A stretch of 64,000 nucleotides of DNA from Roseibium aggregatum IAM 12614. Lineage in GTDB: Bacteria > Pseudomonadota > Alphaproteobacteria > Rhizobiales > Stappiaceae. The translations under genes were made by a program, and so were the position numbers. Every line of letters begins with the position of its first letter. Positions within the stretch are counted from its first letter, which is position 1. The notes beneath the pieces are model-generated. The model was not told the DNA's origin, ran no database searches, and worked only from the letters and a program-made list of their open reading frames with translations. Shown here piece after piece: positions 26,918 to 36,312 of the stretch. Location of the stretch: NCBI RefSeq assembly GCF_000168975.1, contig NZ_AAUW01000001.1:124001-188000 (forward strand), written 5' to 3'.

Positions 26918-29563
26918 CTACTGCAAGGTTCTGTCGACAATGTCGCGGCTGTCTCTCGACAGATTTTCGCATGCTGAAACCCTCAGGAGTGCAGATTCAG
27001 CAAGGGCACTTCTTTGTGGGTCAAGTGCGCGCCACGAGCGGAAGCTCGTCAGAAGTCTTGATGCCACTTGTGGATTTCGCTTGTCGATGTCCAGAACTGA
27101 TTCGGCCACCAGTTCAAAACCGGCACCGTCCGCACGGGCAAACTGTGTTGGGTTGCCGGTGGCGAAGGACTGTAGAAGCGACCGGACCCGGTTGGGATTG
27201 CCCGCATCATAGGAAGGGTCCGACATCAAGGCCTTGACCCGTTCCAGCGTTTGGTCGCCTGGGGCCATGGCCTGGGTCATGAACCACTTGTCCATGGCAA
27301 GCGAGCTGTCCATGTGTCGCTTCCGGTAAGCGGCAAGCGCTTCCTCTTCCCTCGGCATGTGGTCGTGAACCAGCAGCGTAAGCGCGGCAAGCCGGTCGGT
27401 CATGTTGTCGGCTGAAGTGAACCGGGACCACACTAGATCGGCCGCGTCATCCGCGCCGGAGGCCGCGTAATAATGCAGACACCGGTTTGCGAGCGCCCGT
27501 TTTCCGGCTGCCTGTGCATCCGGGGAATAGGACCCGCCGGCAGAGTGGCCGGAAATGAAAGGCAACAGCGATGGGCCAAGGCGGGTGGCGACCGCACGTC
27601 GTAGCATTTCACGGGCCGCATGGACGGCGTCCGGGTTGACGTCCTTGCCGATTTCCTGGGCGATATCCGCCTCGCTCGGCAGGGTGAGCGCCTGCGCGCG
27701 CAAGGCTTCGTCGAGCTGGGTTTCATCCAGTACGGATGCGAGGACACCGATGACGTCTTCAGATGGAGCGCCTTCTGCACCCTCACGCACAAGGCCGGCA
27801 AGCCTGACAAGGTCCTGCATCGCCAGCGTCTGAACCGCTTGCCAGCGATTGAACGGGTCCCGATCCTGTGCCGCCAGAAACAGAAGGTCCTTCGAATGAA
27901 GAGGCTGGTTCAGCCGGACGGGTGCGGAGAAGCCGCGCAGGAGGGAGAGAACGGGAGCCGCGGCGACATTTTGGAAGACGACATCCTGATGGGCCTTGTC
28001 GAGCACCAGCACATCGCCGTTCACCTTTGCGCCCTCGACAGGGCCTGTCTCCATATCCTCGCCATTCGGGCCGACCAGCCCGAAACGCAGCGGGATGACG
28101 GCTGGTTTGCTGGATTTCTGACCAGCGAGAGGCGGGATTTCCTGTGACAGCGAAACGGAGAAGGTCTTGCGGTCGGGATCATATTCCGTTTCCACCGACA
28201 CAACGGGCGTTCCGGCTTGCTCGTACCAGAGCGAGAACTGTTCGAGATCGGTGGAAGAGGCTTCCTCGAAACAGGCCAGGAAGGCTTCGATCGTGGTTGC
28301 CTCTCCGTCGTGACGCTCGAAATAGAGATCCAGCCCCTTGCGGAACGCCTGCTTTCCCAGAAGCGTCTGGAGCATACGGACAACTTCAGCGCCCTTTTCA
28401 TAAACGGTGGCTGTATAGAAGTTGTTGATTTCGTGGTAGGTTCGCGGACGCACGGGGTGTGCGAGCGGGCCTGCGTCCTCCGGGAACTGATGCGATTTCA
28501 GCAAACGCACATCCGCAATGCGCTTGGCGGGGCGCGAGCGCATGTCGGAGGAAAACTCCTGATCGCGGAAGACCGTCAGGCCTTCCTTCAGGCACAACTG
28601 GAACCAGTCCCGGCAGGTGATGCGGTTTCCGGTCCAGTTGTGGAAGTATTCGTGTGCGATGACCGCTTCGATGTTGGCATAGTCCTGATCGGTCGCCGTT
28701 TCCGGGTCGGCCAGAACGTATTTGTCGTTGAAGATGTTAAGGCCCTTGTTTTCCATCGCGCCCATGTTGAAGTCCGACACGGCAACGATGTTGAATACAT
28801 CCAGATCGTATTCGCGGCCAAACACTTCCTCGTCCCAGCGCATGGATCGCTTGAGGGAATCCATGGCCCAGTCGCACAAGCCCTCCTTGCCGTGCTCGAC
28901 ATAGATATTGAGCGCAACGTCCTTGCCCGACATGGTCGTGAACCTGTCCGGAACCTCCGCGAGATCACCAGCAACGAGCGCGAACAGATAGGCCGGCTTG
29001 GGATGAGGGTCGTGCCAGATGGCGTAGTGTCTGTCCGTGCCCTCGATGTCCCCGGCCTCTGCAAGGTTGCCATTGGCCAATAGAACCGGGCACTCCGCCT
29101 TCGAGGCTTCCAGACGTGTCGTGTAGACCGCAAGGATATCCGGACGGTCGAGGAAATAGGTGATCCTTCGAAAGCCCTCGGCCTCGCATTGGGTACAATA
29201 GGTCCCGGAGGAGCGGTAAAGGCCCATCAGCTTGGTGTTCGCGTCCGGATCAAGTTCGGTCACCAGTGTCAGTTCGAACGGCTCGGCAGGCGGAGAAAGA
29301 AGTTCGAGGCGTTCGGCGGTCGCGGTGTAGGCGGTTTCGTCAAGCGTCTTGCCGTTCAAAAGGATGCCGGCAAGCGACAATTCGTCACCATCCAGTACCA
29401 GCGAAGCGCCGGCTGCAGTGTCCGGCTGCCTTTTGACCTGAAGAGTAGCGGTAACGCGCGTTGCTTTGGGGGTCAGCTCAACGTTCAGGGCGACCTTGTC
29501 GATGCGATAGAGTGGCGGTTTATAGTCTTCCAGCCGTATGGCTGGCGCCGTTTCGGAACGCAT
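26918..29563 (-). CDS. pepN: Aminopeptidase N (M1 zinc metallopeptidase)
   Basis: PepN removes N-terminal residues from peptides in cytoplasmic protein turnover. The 881-residue protein has the exopeptidase motif GAMENKGLN and the zinc site HEYFHNW (His304, His308) with the third ligand Glu327 in CLKEGLTVFRDQEF. The C-terminal helical domains of the E. coli PepN subfamily (DUF3458-type) are present. The start at 29563 is chosen because AGGAG lies just upstream and MRSETAPAIRLEDYKPP matches the family N-terminus; the frame extends to 29647 without family sequence. Confidence 0.95.
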   Translation of the reverse strand: MRSETAPAIRLEDYKPPLYRIDKVALNVELTPKATRVTATLQVKRQPDTAAGASLVLDGDELSLAGILLNGKTLDETAYTATAERLELLSPPAEPFELTLVTELDPDANTKLMGLYRSSGTYCTQCEAEGFRRITYFLDRPDILAVYTTRLEASKAECPVLLANGNLAEAGDIEGTDRHYAIWHDPHPKPAYLFALVAGDLAEVPDRFTTMSGKDVALNIYVEHGKEGLCDWAMDSLKRSMRWDEEVFGREYDLDVFNIVAVSDFNMGAMENKGLNIFNDKYVLADPETATDQDYANIEAVIAHEYFHNWTGNRITCRDWFQLCLKEGLTVFRDQEFSSDMRSRPAKRIADVRLLKSHQFPEDAGPLAHPVRPRTYHEINNFYTATVYEKGAEVVRMLQTLLGKQAFRKGLDLYFERHDGEATTIEAFLACFEEASSTDLEQFSLWYEQAGTPVVSVETEYDPDRKTFSVSLSQEIPPLAGQKSSKPAVIPLRFGLVGPNGEDMETGPVEGAKVNGDVLVLDKAHQDVVFQNVAAAPVLSLLRGFSAPVRLNQPLHSKDLLFLAAQDRDPFNRWQAVQTLAMQDLVRLAGLVREGAEGAPSEDVIGVLASVLDETQLDEALRAQALTLPSEADIAQEIGKDVNPDAVHAAREMLRRAVATRLGPSLLPFISGHSAGGSYSPDAQAAGKRALANRCLHYYAASGADDAADLVWSRFTSADNMTDRLAALTLLVHDHMPREEEALAAYRKRHMDSSLAMDKWFMTQAMAPGDQTLERVKALMSDPSYDAGNPNRVRSLLQSFATGNPTQFARADGAGFELVAESVLDIDKRNPQVASRLLTSFRSWRALDPQRSALAESALLRVSACENLSRDSRDIVDRTLQ

Positions 29564-29831
29564 CGAAATCTCCTGCTGATGTGAGGCGCAAGGGCCTGCC
29601 AGAGCCTGCCTGGAACGTTCCGGCCGGGACCGGAAACGCACCCTCATGGAATTGTGAGGATGCTCTAGGCGTTAGCATGATCGCCGATTACGGCAAAGTC
29701 CTCTTTGACCTTCCGCAACGGCTGCTGGTTTGTAAGCCTTTTGATAATAGGTAAAAGCAGATGGGAGGTTTTGACGCCAGCCGGGGCATTGTCTATGTCA
29801 TGGGCTTCGCAAGTTGCAGGGAACTTTTTTT

Positions 29832-30329
29832 ATGAGCCGTTTGGACAGTTTTATTCGCCGAATGACATCGCAGAAAATATTGCTCGAATTTCTGATCGAC
29901 AAGGTCAACGAGGTCGACGGACCGATCCTTGAACTGGGGTTGGGCAATGGCCGGACATATGACCATTTGCGCGAGATTTATCCCAACAAGGAAATATTCG
30001 TGTTCGATTTCGCCATGGATTGCCATCCGAGCTGTGCTCCGGATGCCAACCACATGATCCTTGGCAATATTCGCGATACGCTTGATTTTTGCGGGCCTCG
30101 GATCGGTGCAAAGGCGTCGTTCGCCCACATTGACATCGGGTCGGCGGATCCGACCAACGACCTTTCGATCGCAGCCTGGCTGGCGCCGTCAATCGATGCG
30201 CATATGGCCGTAGGCGGCATTATTCTCTGTGCGCTCGAACTTGATCTTCCGAATTATGAAACCGTGAAGAAACCGGACGGCATTCACCGGGGGCGTTATC
30301 ATATCTACCGCAAGACATCAGAAGCCTGA
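29832..30329 (+). CDS. Small class I SAM-dependent methyltransferase-like protein
   Basis: This 165-residue protein has motif I of Rossmann-fold methyltransferases (GPILELGLGNGRTYDHL) and an acidic residue after strand 2 (EIFVFDFAMD). The middle region contains AHIDIGSADPTND. The C-terminus (GIHRGRYHIYRK) has the look of the S-adenosylmethionine-dependent methyltransferase family found in rhizobia. The ATG at 29832 is preferred over the TTG at 29814. It lies 28 bp upstream of a CoA-transferase gene, which may be co-transcribed. The substrate is unknown. Confidence 0.7.
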   Translation: MSRLDSFIRRMTSQKILLEFLIDKVNEVDGPILELGLGNGRTYDHLREIYPNKEIFVFDFAMDCHPSCAPDANHMILGNIRDTLDFCGPRIGAKASFAHIDIGSADPTNDLSIAAWLAPSIDAHMAVGGIILCALELDLPNYETVKKPDGIHRGRYHIYRKTSEA

Positions 30330-30356
30330 CCGTCGGCATTCTTCAGGAAGAAACAA

Positions 30357-31541
30357 ATGACCGCGCCGCTCAAAGGTATCAAGGTTGTCGAACTGGCCCG
30401 CATTCTGGCCGGACCCTGGACGGGCCAGACCCTCGCGGATCTCGGGGCGGACGTCATCAAGGTGGAAAGCCCGCAAGGTGACGATACCCGGGGCTGGGGA
30501 CCGCCTTTCGTCAGGGATGAGACCGGCGCGGACCGGGATGCAGCCTATTTCCATGCCTGCAACCGCGGCAAAAGGTCGATCGCGGTGGATTTCCGGACGC
30601 AGGAAGGCCAGGAGCTCGTCCGCCGGCTGGTGGCGGATGCCGACATTCTGATCGAGAACTTCAAGGTTGGCGGGCTCGCCAAATACGGCCTCGATTACGA
30701 CAGCCTGTCGAAGGTCAATCCGAAGCTGATCTATTGCTCGATCACCGGATTCGGCCAGGACGGACCCTACGCGCATCGGGCCGGCTACGACTTCATGATC
30801 CAGGGCATGGGCGGCATCATGGATCTGACCGGAGACCCGGAAGGCGACCCGCAGAAGATCGGTGTGGCCTTCGCGGATATCTTTACCGGGCTTTATGGTG
30901 TCGTTGGTGTTCTTGCCGCCCTGCGCCGGCGGGATGAAACCGGCGAGGGAGAATGGGTCGACATGGCGCTGCTCGATGCGCAGGTCGGTGTGCTGGCAAA
31001 CCAGGCCCTCAACTATTTCGTCTCGGGCAAAGCGCCGAAGCGTCTGGGCAATGCACATCCGAACATCGTTCCCTACCAGGTCTTTCCCGCCAGCGACGGA
31101 CATCTGATCATCGCGGTCGGCAATGACGGCCAGTTCAGGCGGCTTTGCGCCGTTCTCGGTCTGCCCGGACTTGCCGACAATCCGCGCTATGCAACCAATG
31201 CTGCAAGGGTTGCCGCCCGCTCGGACCTTGTACCGATCCTGACGGCGGAAACGGCGACCAGAGCGCGCGACGATCTGCTGGCTGCTCTGGAAGGCGAGGG
31301 CGTTCCGGCCGGACCGATCAATTCCGTGGAAGATGTCTTCAACGACAAGCAGGTGCTGCACAGGCAGATGAAGGTCGACTTGCCGGCAACCGGCGTCGAC
31401 GGCGGCTCGGTCGCCTCGGTTCGCACCCCTATCCGGTTCAAGAACGGTCAGCTCGTGCTGGATCGGGCAGCGCCCGCACTTGGCGAGCATACGGACGAAA
31501 TCCTGATGGAGCTCGGCATCGCAAACGGCCCGAAATCCTGA
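30357..31541 (+). CDS. CaiB/BaiF (class III) CoA-transferase
   Basis: This 394-residue family III CoA-transferase starts with LKGIKVVELARILAGPWTGQ and LADLGADVIKVE, the CoA-binding Rossmann region. It includes ITGFGQDGPYAHRAGYDFMIQ and the catalytic aspartate in GVAFADIFTGLYG, which forms the acyl-aspartyl anhydride. The overall pattern is closest to dicarboxylyl-CoA transferases of the glutarate/succinyl type, but the acyl substrate cannot be fixed by sequence reading. It lies 17 bp upstream of nudK. Confidence 0.92.
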   Translation: MTAPLKGIKVVELARILAGPWTGQTLADLGADVIKVESPQGDDTRGWGPPFVRDETGADRDAAYFHACNRGKRSIAVDFRTQEGQELVRRLVADADILIENFKVGGLAKYGLDYDSLSKVNPKLIYCSITGFGQDGPYAHRAGYDFMIQGMGGIMDLTGDPEGDPQKIGVAFADIFTGLYGVVGVLAALRRRDETGEGEWVDMALLDAQVGVLANQALNYFVSGKAPKRLGNAHPNIVPYQVFPASDGHLIIAVGNDGQFRRLCAVLGLPGLADNPRYATNAARVAARSDLVPILTAETATRARDDLLAALEGEGVPAGPINSVEDVFNDKQVLHRQMKVDLPATGVDGGSVASVRTPIRFKNGQLVLDRAAPALGEHTDEILMELGIANGPKS

Positions 31542-31558
31542 ACCAAGAAAGCACTTCC

Positions 31559-32143
31559 ATGAGCACTCCGGATTACCTCAAGGTGGTCGAAAGCGAAGTC
31601 CTGGCCGATGCCTGGGGCACATTGACCCGTCACCGGATCGCATACAAGCGCCGGGACGGAGCCTGGCAGGAGCAGGTGCGCGAAGTCTATGACAAGGGCC
31701 ATGGCGCAACCTGCCTGCTTTACGATCCGGAACGGAACTGCGTTTTGCTGACCCGTCAGTTCCGGCTGCCTGTCTGGGCGGCGGGACGCGATCCGCTGGT
31801 GATTGAAGCGCCTGCCGGACTTCTGGAAGGCGCGCATCCGGAGGACCGGATGCGGGCGGAGCTGATGGAGGAGACGGGCTTTCAGGTGTCCGAACTCGAG
31901 CACCTGTTCGATGCCTTCATGAGCCCGGGCTCGGTAACGGAATATGTGGCATTCTTCCGCGGGACATACCATCTGAAGGACAAGGTTGCCGCAGGTGGCG
32001 GTAAGGAAACAGAGGGTGAGGATATCGAGGTGCTGCACGTCCCGCTCGACCAGGCACTTGAAATGATCCGGTCTGGCGAGATCATGGACGTCAAGACCAT
32101 CGTTCTGCTGCAGGACCTGGCCCTGCGACAAATGGTCGGCTAA
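31559..32143 (+). CDS. nudK: NUDIX hydrolase, GDP-mannose pyrophosphatase NudK type
   Basis: This 194-residue NUDIX protein has the box region EAPAGLLEGAHPEDRMRAEL followed by MEETGFQV. The canonical R-E-U is A-E-L, a variation also seen in NudK-type enzymes. Flanking NudK features are present: LLTRQFRLP before the box, FMSPGSVTEY after it, GGGKETEGEDIEVL and ALEMIRSGEIMDVKT. E. coli NudK hydrolyses GDP-mannose and related sugar nucleotides. The ATG at 31559 is used because the upstream frame lies inside the CoA-transferase gene. Confidence 0.85.
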   Translation: MSTPDYLKVVESEVLADAWGTLTRHRIAYKRRDGAWQEQVREVYDKGHGATCLLYDPERNCVLLTRQFRLPVWAAGRDPLVIEAPAGLLEGAHPEDRMRAELMEETGFQVSELEHLFDAFMSPGSVTEYVAFFRGTYHLKDKVAAGGGKETEGEDIEVLHVPLDQALEMIRSGEIMDVKTIVLLQDLALRQMVG

Positions 32144-32258
32144 AGGCAAAAGACATCGCAGCGGCAATCCTTTGCGGTGGAAAGTCGAAAGCTTGCCTTA
32201 ATTTGACGGAAACCGTCTTGCAGGTAAGCTGCCTGTTCGCAACAAGGGTCACCGCCCG

Positions 32259-34136
32259 ATGAAAAATTCGAAACCCACCGGACGGCGGATTATGCTGCCC
32301 CTGACGACCATCGTCGGGCTGGGGTTCGGTGCGTTCGTGGCGATTTCCATCGGTCTCGTTCTTGGCCTGTCTGTTTCCGCAAACTTCCGCAATACGTTTT
32401 CCCTGCTCAACGATAAGACGATCCTGAGCACCCAGGCGCTCGAAACGCAGCTCCGGACGCATTTCGTGTCTGTCGAAAACGCGATTGTCGGTCTGAAACC
32501 CTACTTTGATGACGGCACGCTCGGCTTTGACGATGCTGAAAGAACCTTGCAGGACCTGTCGATCGCGCTGAAATCCAATCATGACATCACCACTCTGGTG
32601 GTGACGTCGCTGGACAAACGCAAACTGGGGATCTACCGGGCGCCGAACGGTAAACTGTGGCGGATCGAGACCGACGCCCCGCCGCCCGGCATGAACATGC
32701 AGCAGACGCCGCAACTGAGTGTGGACAGCCCGCCAACATGGGGTGCGCTCGTCAAGCACGAAGTCGGTCTCTTTGCGAATGTGTCGGTGCCGCTGGTGCG
32801 CGACGGAAAGCTTGCCGGAATGCTGACGGCAGCAACGTCGATGGAAGAGCTCGCCCATATCGTTTCCGCCCAGGACGAGGGCAGCGACAACACCGTCTTC
32901 ATCATCGCCGACGGGGATCAGGTGATCCTGCATTCGGACGCGGTCTGGCTCCAGACCGGCGGCAGCATTCAGGACAAGCTTCCGGGGTCCTGGCAGACGA
33001 TCGGTGATCCCGTGCTGGCGGCCATGGCACATGAAGAAAAGCTGGACGAATTCAAGAAGGCTGCTGACCTCGGCATCGACGTATCCACGGTCGATGCCAA
33101 CGACGAAGAATATATCGTCATGAAGGCGCAGCTGGACGGCTTCAGCGATCGGCCCTGGACAGTCGGCCAATACTACCTGAGCGCGACAGTCTCGCGGGAG
33201 CTTCGGCGGCTGGCCGGCTCCATGTTCGTCGGCTTCGGCGCGCTGGTGGTGTCTGTGCTGATTGCTTTCTGGATGGGGCGGCGTGTTGCCCGTCCGCTGC
33301 GGTATCTCGCGGTTCAGTCCAAGCGGATCGGCAGTCTGTCGCTCAACGAGGTTGAACCGCTGCCGCGCAGCCGTGTTGCGGAGATCGATCAGGTGGCGCT
33401 GGCGTTCAATTCCATGGTCGAGGGACTCAAGGCCATGAACACCTATGTGCCGCGGTCGCTGTTCATCAAACTGATGCGGTTGGGAGGCGGCGACGCCGCG
33501 CAAGCGCGTGGCGCCGAACTCACCATTCTCTTCACTGATATTGTCGGCTTCACGGCCCTCTCCGAGCACTTGAGCGCCGAAGAAACCGCCAGCCTGCTCA
33601 ACGAGCATTTTGCCATCCTGGTCGAGGCTGTCGAAGGCGAGGGCGGCACGGTGGACAAGTTCCTTGGCGATGGCATGCTGGCCTTCTGGGGCGCTCCCGA
33701 CGCCCGTCCGGATCACGCTGAAGCAGCCGTCAGAACCGCACGCCGGATCGCGACCGCGCTCCATGAGGCAAACCTGAAAGCTGTCACAGAAGGCCGTCCG
33801 CCGATGTCACTGCGCATCGGTATTCATACCGGACCGGCGGTTGTCGGCAATGTCGGTGCGCTCGATCGCTGGAACTATACCGTGGTCGGCGACACCGTGA
33901 ACGCGGCAGAACGCTTGCAGACGCTTGGCAAGGAAGTGCCCGAGTGCCCGGAAGTGACGATCCTGGCAAGTGCGGACACTGTTGCTCGTCTGCCGGGCGA
34001 AACGCACCAGCGGCCTGTTGGTGCGCACCATCTGCGTGGCCGAAGTGGACAGATGGAAGTCTATTGGCTTGATCCTTTTCCGCAATCGAGCCCGGCGCAG
34101 AAGTCCGAGGAGCGGCCGGTGTCTGCCGCGGAGTGA
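32259..34136 (+). CDS. Membrane class III adenylate/guanylate cyclase with Cache-like sensor and HAMP
   Basis: This 625-residue protein has a membrane helix near residues 22-45, an extracytoplasmic Cache-like domain to about 310, a second helix near 316-338, a HAMP segment and a C-terminal class III cyclase. The metal-binding aspartates are in LFTDIVGFT and FLGDGMLAFW, the substrate lysine region is VDKFLGDG, and the transition-state Asn/Arg pair is intact in GDTVNAAERL. It probably makes cAMP in response to a periplasmic ligand. The next gene set, a peptide-type ABC importer, is preceded by a perfect CRP-type palindrome. Confidence 0.92.
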   Translation: MKNSKPTGRRIMLPLTTIVGLGFGAFVAISIGLVLGLSVSANFRNTFSLLNDKTILSTQALETQLRTHFVSVENAIVGLKPYFDDGTLGFDDAERTLQDLSIALKSNHDITTLVVTSLDKRKLGIYRAPNGKLWRIETDAPPPGMNMQQTPQLSVDSPPTWGALVKHEVGLFANVSVPLVRDGKLAGMLTAATSMEELAHIVSAQDEGSDNTVFIIADGDQVILHSDAVWLQTGGSIQDKLPGSWQTIGDPVLAAMAHEEKLDEFKKAADLGIDVSTVDANDEEYIVMKAQLDGFSDRPWTVGQYYLSATVSRELRRLAGSMFVGFGALVVSVLIAFWMGRRVARPLRYLAVQSKRIGSLSLNEVEPLPRSRVAEIDQVALAFNSMVEGLKAMNTYVPRSLFIKLMRLGGGDAAQARGAELTILFTDIVGFTALSEHLSAEETASLLNEHFAILVEAVEGEGGTVDKFLGDGMLAFWGAPDARPDHAEAAVRTARRIATALHEANLKAVTEGRPPMSLRIGIHTGPAVVGNVGALDRWNYTVVGDTVNAAERLQTLGKEVPECPEVTILASADTVARLPGETHQRPVGAHHLRGRSGQMEVYWLDPFPQSSPAQKSEERPVSAAE

Positions 34137-34291
34137 TTCCTGCCAGCCCGGCACGTGGCCTTCAAGGCGTTTCTCCCGTCTGCCTGACGTTCAGATGAAC
34201 GCAGAAAAAAGAAATCGGACGCCATCGGCCAGCGCGTTTTATTGTCCGATTGCACCCGTTTATCGAGCGGCTAGACCGGTCTTCTCTTGCA

Positions 34292-34313
34292 AACTGTGAC
34301 GAACATCACAGTT
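34292..34313. promoter_or_regulatory. Perfect CRP-type operator
   Basis: AACTGTGA-N6-TCACAGTT is a perfect inverted repeat with 8-bp arms and contains the exact TGTGA-N6-TCACA CRP consensus (34295-34310). It lies 156 bp after the cyclase stop and 112 bp before the GTG of the ABC transporter gene. That spacing is suitable for activation if the promoter lies about 40-60 bp downstream of the site. The rest of the 289-bp gap shows no gene. Confidence 0.7.
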
Positions 34314-34425
34314 ACATTCCCTGAATCCTGCATTGCTATCCACTGGCGAATTTGGTTGTCTTTCAAATGCAATGAGGGCTTAGTAAGCCTCTGTCAGACA
34401 ATCCTTGCCTGGGAGGAAAAGCGCG

Positions 34426-36312
34426 GTGAATGTTCTCTCGATTGAGGGACTGACGGTAGATTTTAATACGGCGGAAGGTCAGGTCCGGGCGGTCGACGAT
34501 GTTTCATTTGTCGTGCCTGAGAACAGGACAGTCGCGCTGGTGGGCGAATCCGGGTCGGGCAAGACTGTTATATCGCAGACGATCATGGGTCTTTTGCCCC
34601 AGGCTGCATCCATTACATCCGGCAAAGTGATTCTGGCCGACCCGACGGGCGCCGAGCCACCCGTCGACATTGCCGCGCTCGAGCGCAAGGGGCCGCAGAT
34701 GCGGCACCTGCGCGGCAACAGGGTGGCGATCATCTTTCAGGAGCCGATGACGTCGCTGTCGCCTTTGCACACCATCGGCGACCAGATCGGCGAGGCGGCG
34801 CTTCTTCACCGCAATGTTTCCAGTTCCGAAGCACGCGAACTGACCAAGACCATGCTGAGCCTGGTGCAGTTCCCCGATCCCGAACGCGCGCTCGATACCT
34901 ATCCGTTTGAGCTTTCCGGTGGTCTGCGTCAGCGCGCGATGATCGCCATGGCCATGATCTGCCGCCCCGCTCTGCTGATCGCTGACGAGCCGACAACCGC
35001 GCTCGACGTAACCATTCAGGCCGAAATTCTGAAGCTTATTCGCGAAGTTCAGTCAGAGCTGCGCATGTCCGTCCTGATGATCACGCATGACTTCGGCGTG
35101 GTCGCCAACATGGCCGACGAAATCGCGGTGATCTATCATGGCCGCATCATGGAGAAAGGGACTGCGCAGCAGCTGTTCTCCAATCCCAAGCACGACTACC
35201 TGAAGGCGCTGCTCAACGCGGTGCCCAGTTTCCATATGGACCGGGACGAGCGGCTGGTGCCGATCCGGCCTATCGAGGTCCGCTCGGAGGAACTGACGGC
35301 CAATCGTCCGCACTGCGACGTCAAGCCCGGTGATCCCCTGGTCGAAATGCGGAACGTCACCAAGCGGTTCACGCTCCGCAAGGGGTCGTTCCTTGGGGGC
35401 AAGGTCAAGACCATGACCGCGCTCGACAACATCAACCTGACGATCCGTCGGGGCGAATGCCTGGGCCTGGTGGGGGAATCCGGTTCCGGCAAGACCACAG
35501 CCGCGAAAGCGATCCTGAGAGCAATCGGTATCGAGGGCGGAAGCGTCCTCTACAATCGCGGCAAGGGTCTGGAAGATATTTCCAAGCTCAAGGGCGCGGA
35601 GCTGATGGACTATCGCCGCCGCGTACAGTTGATCTTCCAGGACCCGTTCTCATCACTCAACCCGCGCATGACCATCAACGACACGCTGATGGAACCTTTG
35701 GAAGTGCATGGCATCGGCACGCCTCAGGAACGGGCCGAGCGGGCGCGCAATCTCATGAAGCTGGTCGGCCTCGACCCGCGCTTCCTGCGCCGCTATCCGC
35801 ATTCGTTTTCAGGTGGCCAGCGCCAGCGGATCGGCATTGCTCGAGCCCTTGCACTGAACCCGGAATTCCTCCTGTGCGACGAGCCGACCTCGGCGCTGGA
35901 CGTCTCGGTGCAGGCACAGATCCTGAACCTGCTTCAGGATCTCAAGCGCGACCTGAACCTGACCTATCTTTTCGTCAGCCATAACCTGGCCGTCGTCGAT
36001 TATGTCGCCGACCGGATCGCCGTCATGTGCCGGGGACGCCTTGTGGAAATGGGCGAGACCCGAACGGTGGTCGGCAATCCGCTTCATCCTTATACGAAGG
36101 CGCTGCTTTCGGCCGTACCCGAGCCGGACCTGTCGGCGCCACTGGATTTTGCCGCTCTTGATGCCAACAGGGCATCAGAGCCGCAATTATGGCCGGAACC
36201 ATTCCGATTGACCGATGGCCAGGAGCCATTGCTGGTGGAAATGGAACCGGATCACTTTGTCTGCGCACCTGGCCTGAAGAATGCCGGGGCGCTTGAGGGG
36301 ACTGCAGCATGA
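34426..36312 (+). CDS. Fused dual ATP-binding subunit of a peptide-type ABC importer
   Basis: Two complete DppD/DppF-type ATPase domains are fused in 628 residues. Each has Walker A (GESGSGKT), a signature (LSGGLRQR and FSGGQRQR) and Walker B ([12 protein letters not shown] and [11 protein letters not shown]), and each ends with the oligopeptide-family C-terminal extension. The GTG at 34426 is chosen because GGGAGG lies 10 bases upstream; the TTG at 34405 is before that site. The stop overlaps the substrate-binding protein start by 4 bp. It would energise import by the two permeases at 38503-40703. Confidence 0.93.
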   Translation: MNVLSIEGLTVDFNTAEGQVRAVDDVSFVVPENRTVALVGESGSGKTVISQTIMGLLPQAASITSGKVILADPTGAEPPVDIAALERKGPQMRHLRGNRVAIIFQEPMTSLSPLHTIGDQIGEAALLHRNVSSSEARELTKTMLSLVQFPDPERALDTYPFELSGGLRQRAMIAMAMICRPALLIADEPTTALDVTIQAEILKLIREVQSELRMSVLMITHDFGVVANMADEIAVIYHGRIMEKGTAQQLFSNPKHDYLKALLNAVPSFHMDRDERLVPIRPIEVRSEELTANRPHCDVKPGDPLVEMRNVTKRFTLRKGSFLGGKVKTMTALDNINLTIRRGECLGLVGESGSGKTTAAKAILRAIGIEGGSVLYNRGKGLEDISKLKGAELMDYRRRVQLIFQDPFSSLNPRMTINDTLMEPLEVHGIGTPQERAERARNLMKLVGLDPRFLRRYPHSFSGGQRQRIGIARALALNPEFLLCDEPTSALDVSVQAQILNLLQDLKRDLNLTYLFVSHNLAVVDYVADRIAVMCRGRLVEMGETRTVVGNPLHPYTKALLSAVPEPDLSAPLDFAALDANRASEPQLWPEPFRLTDGQEPLLVEMEPDHFVCAPGLKNAGALEGTAA

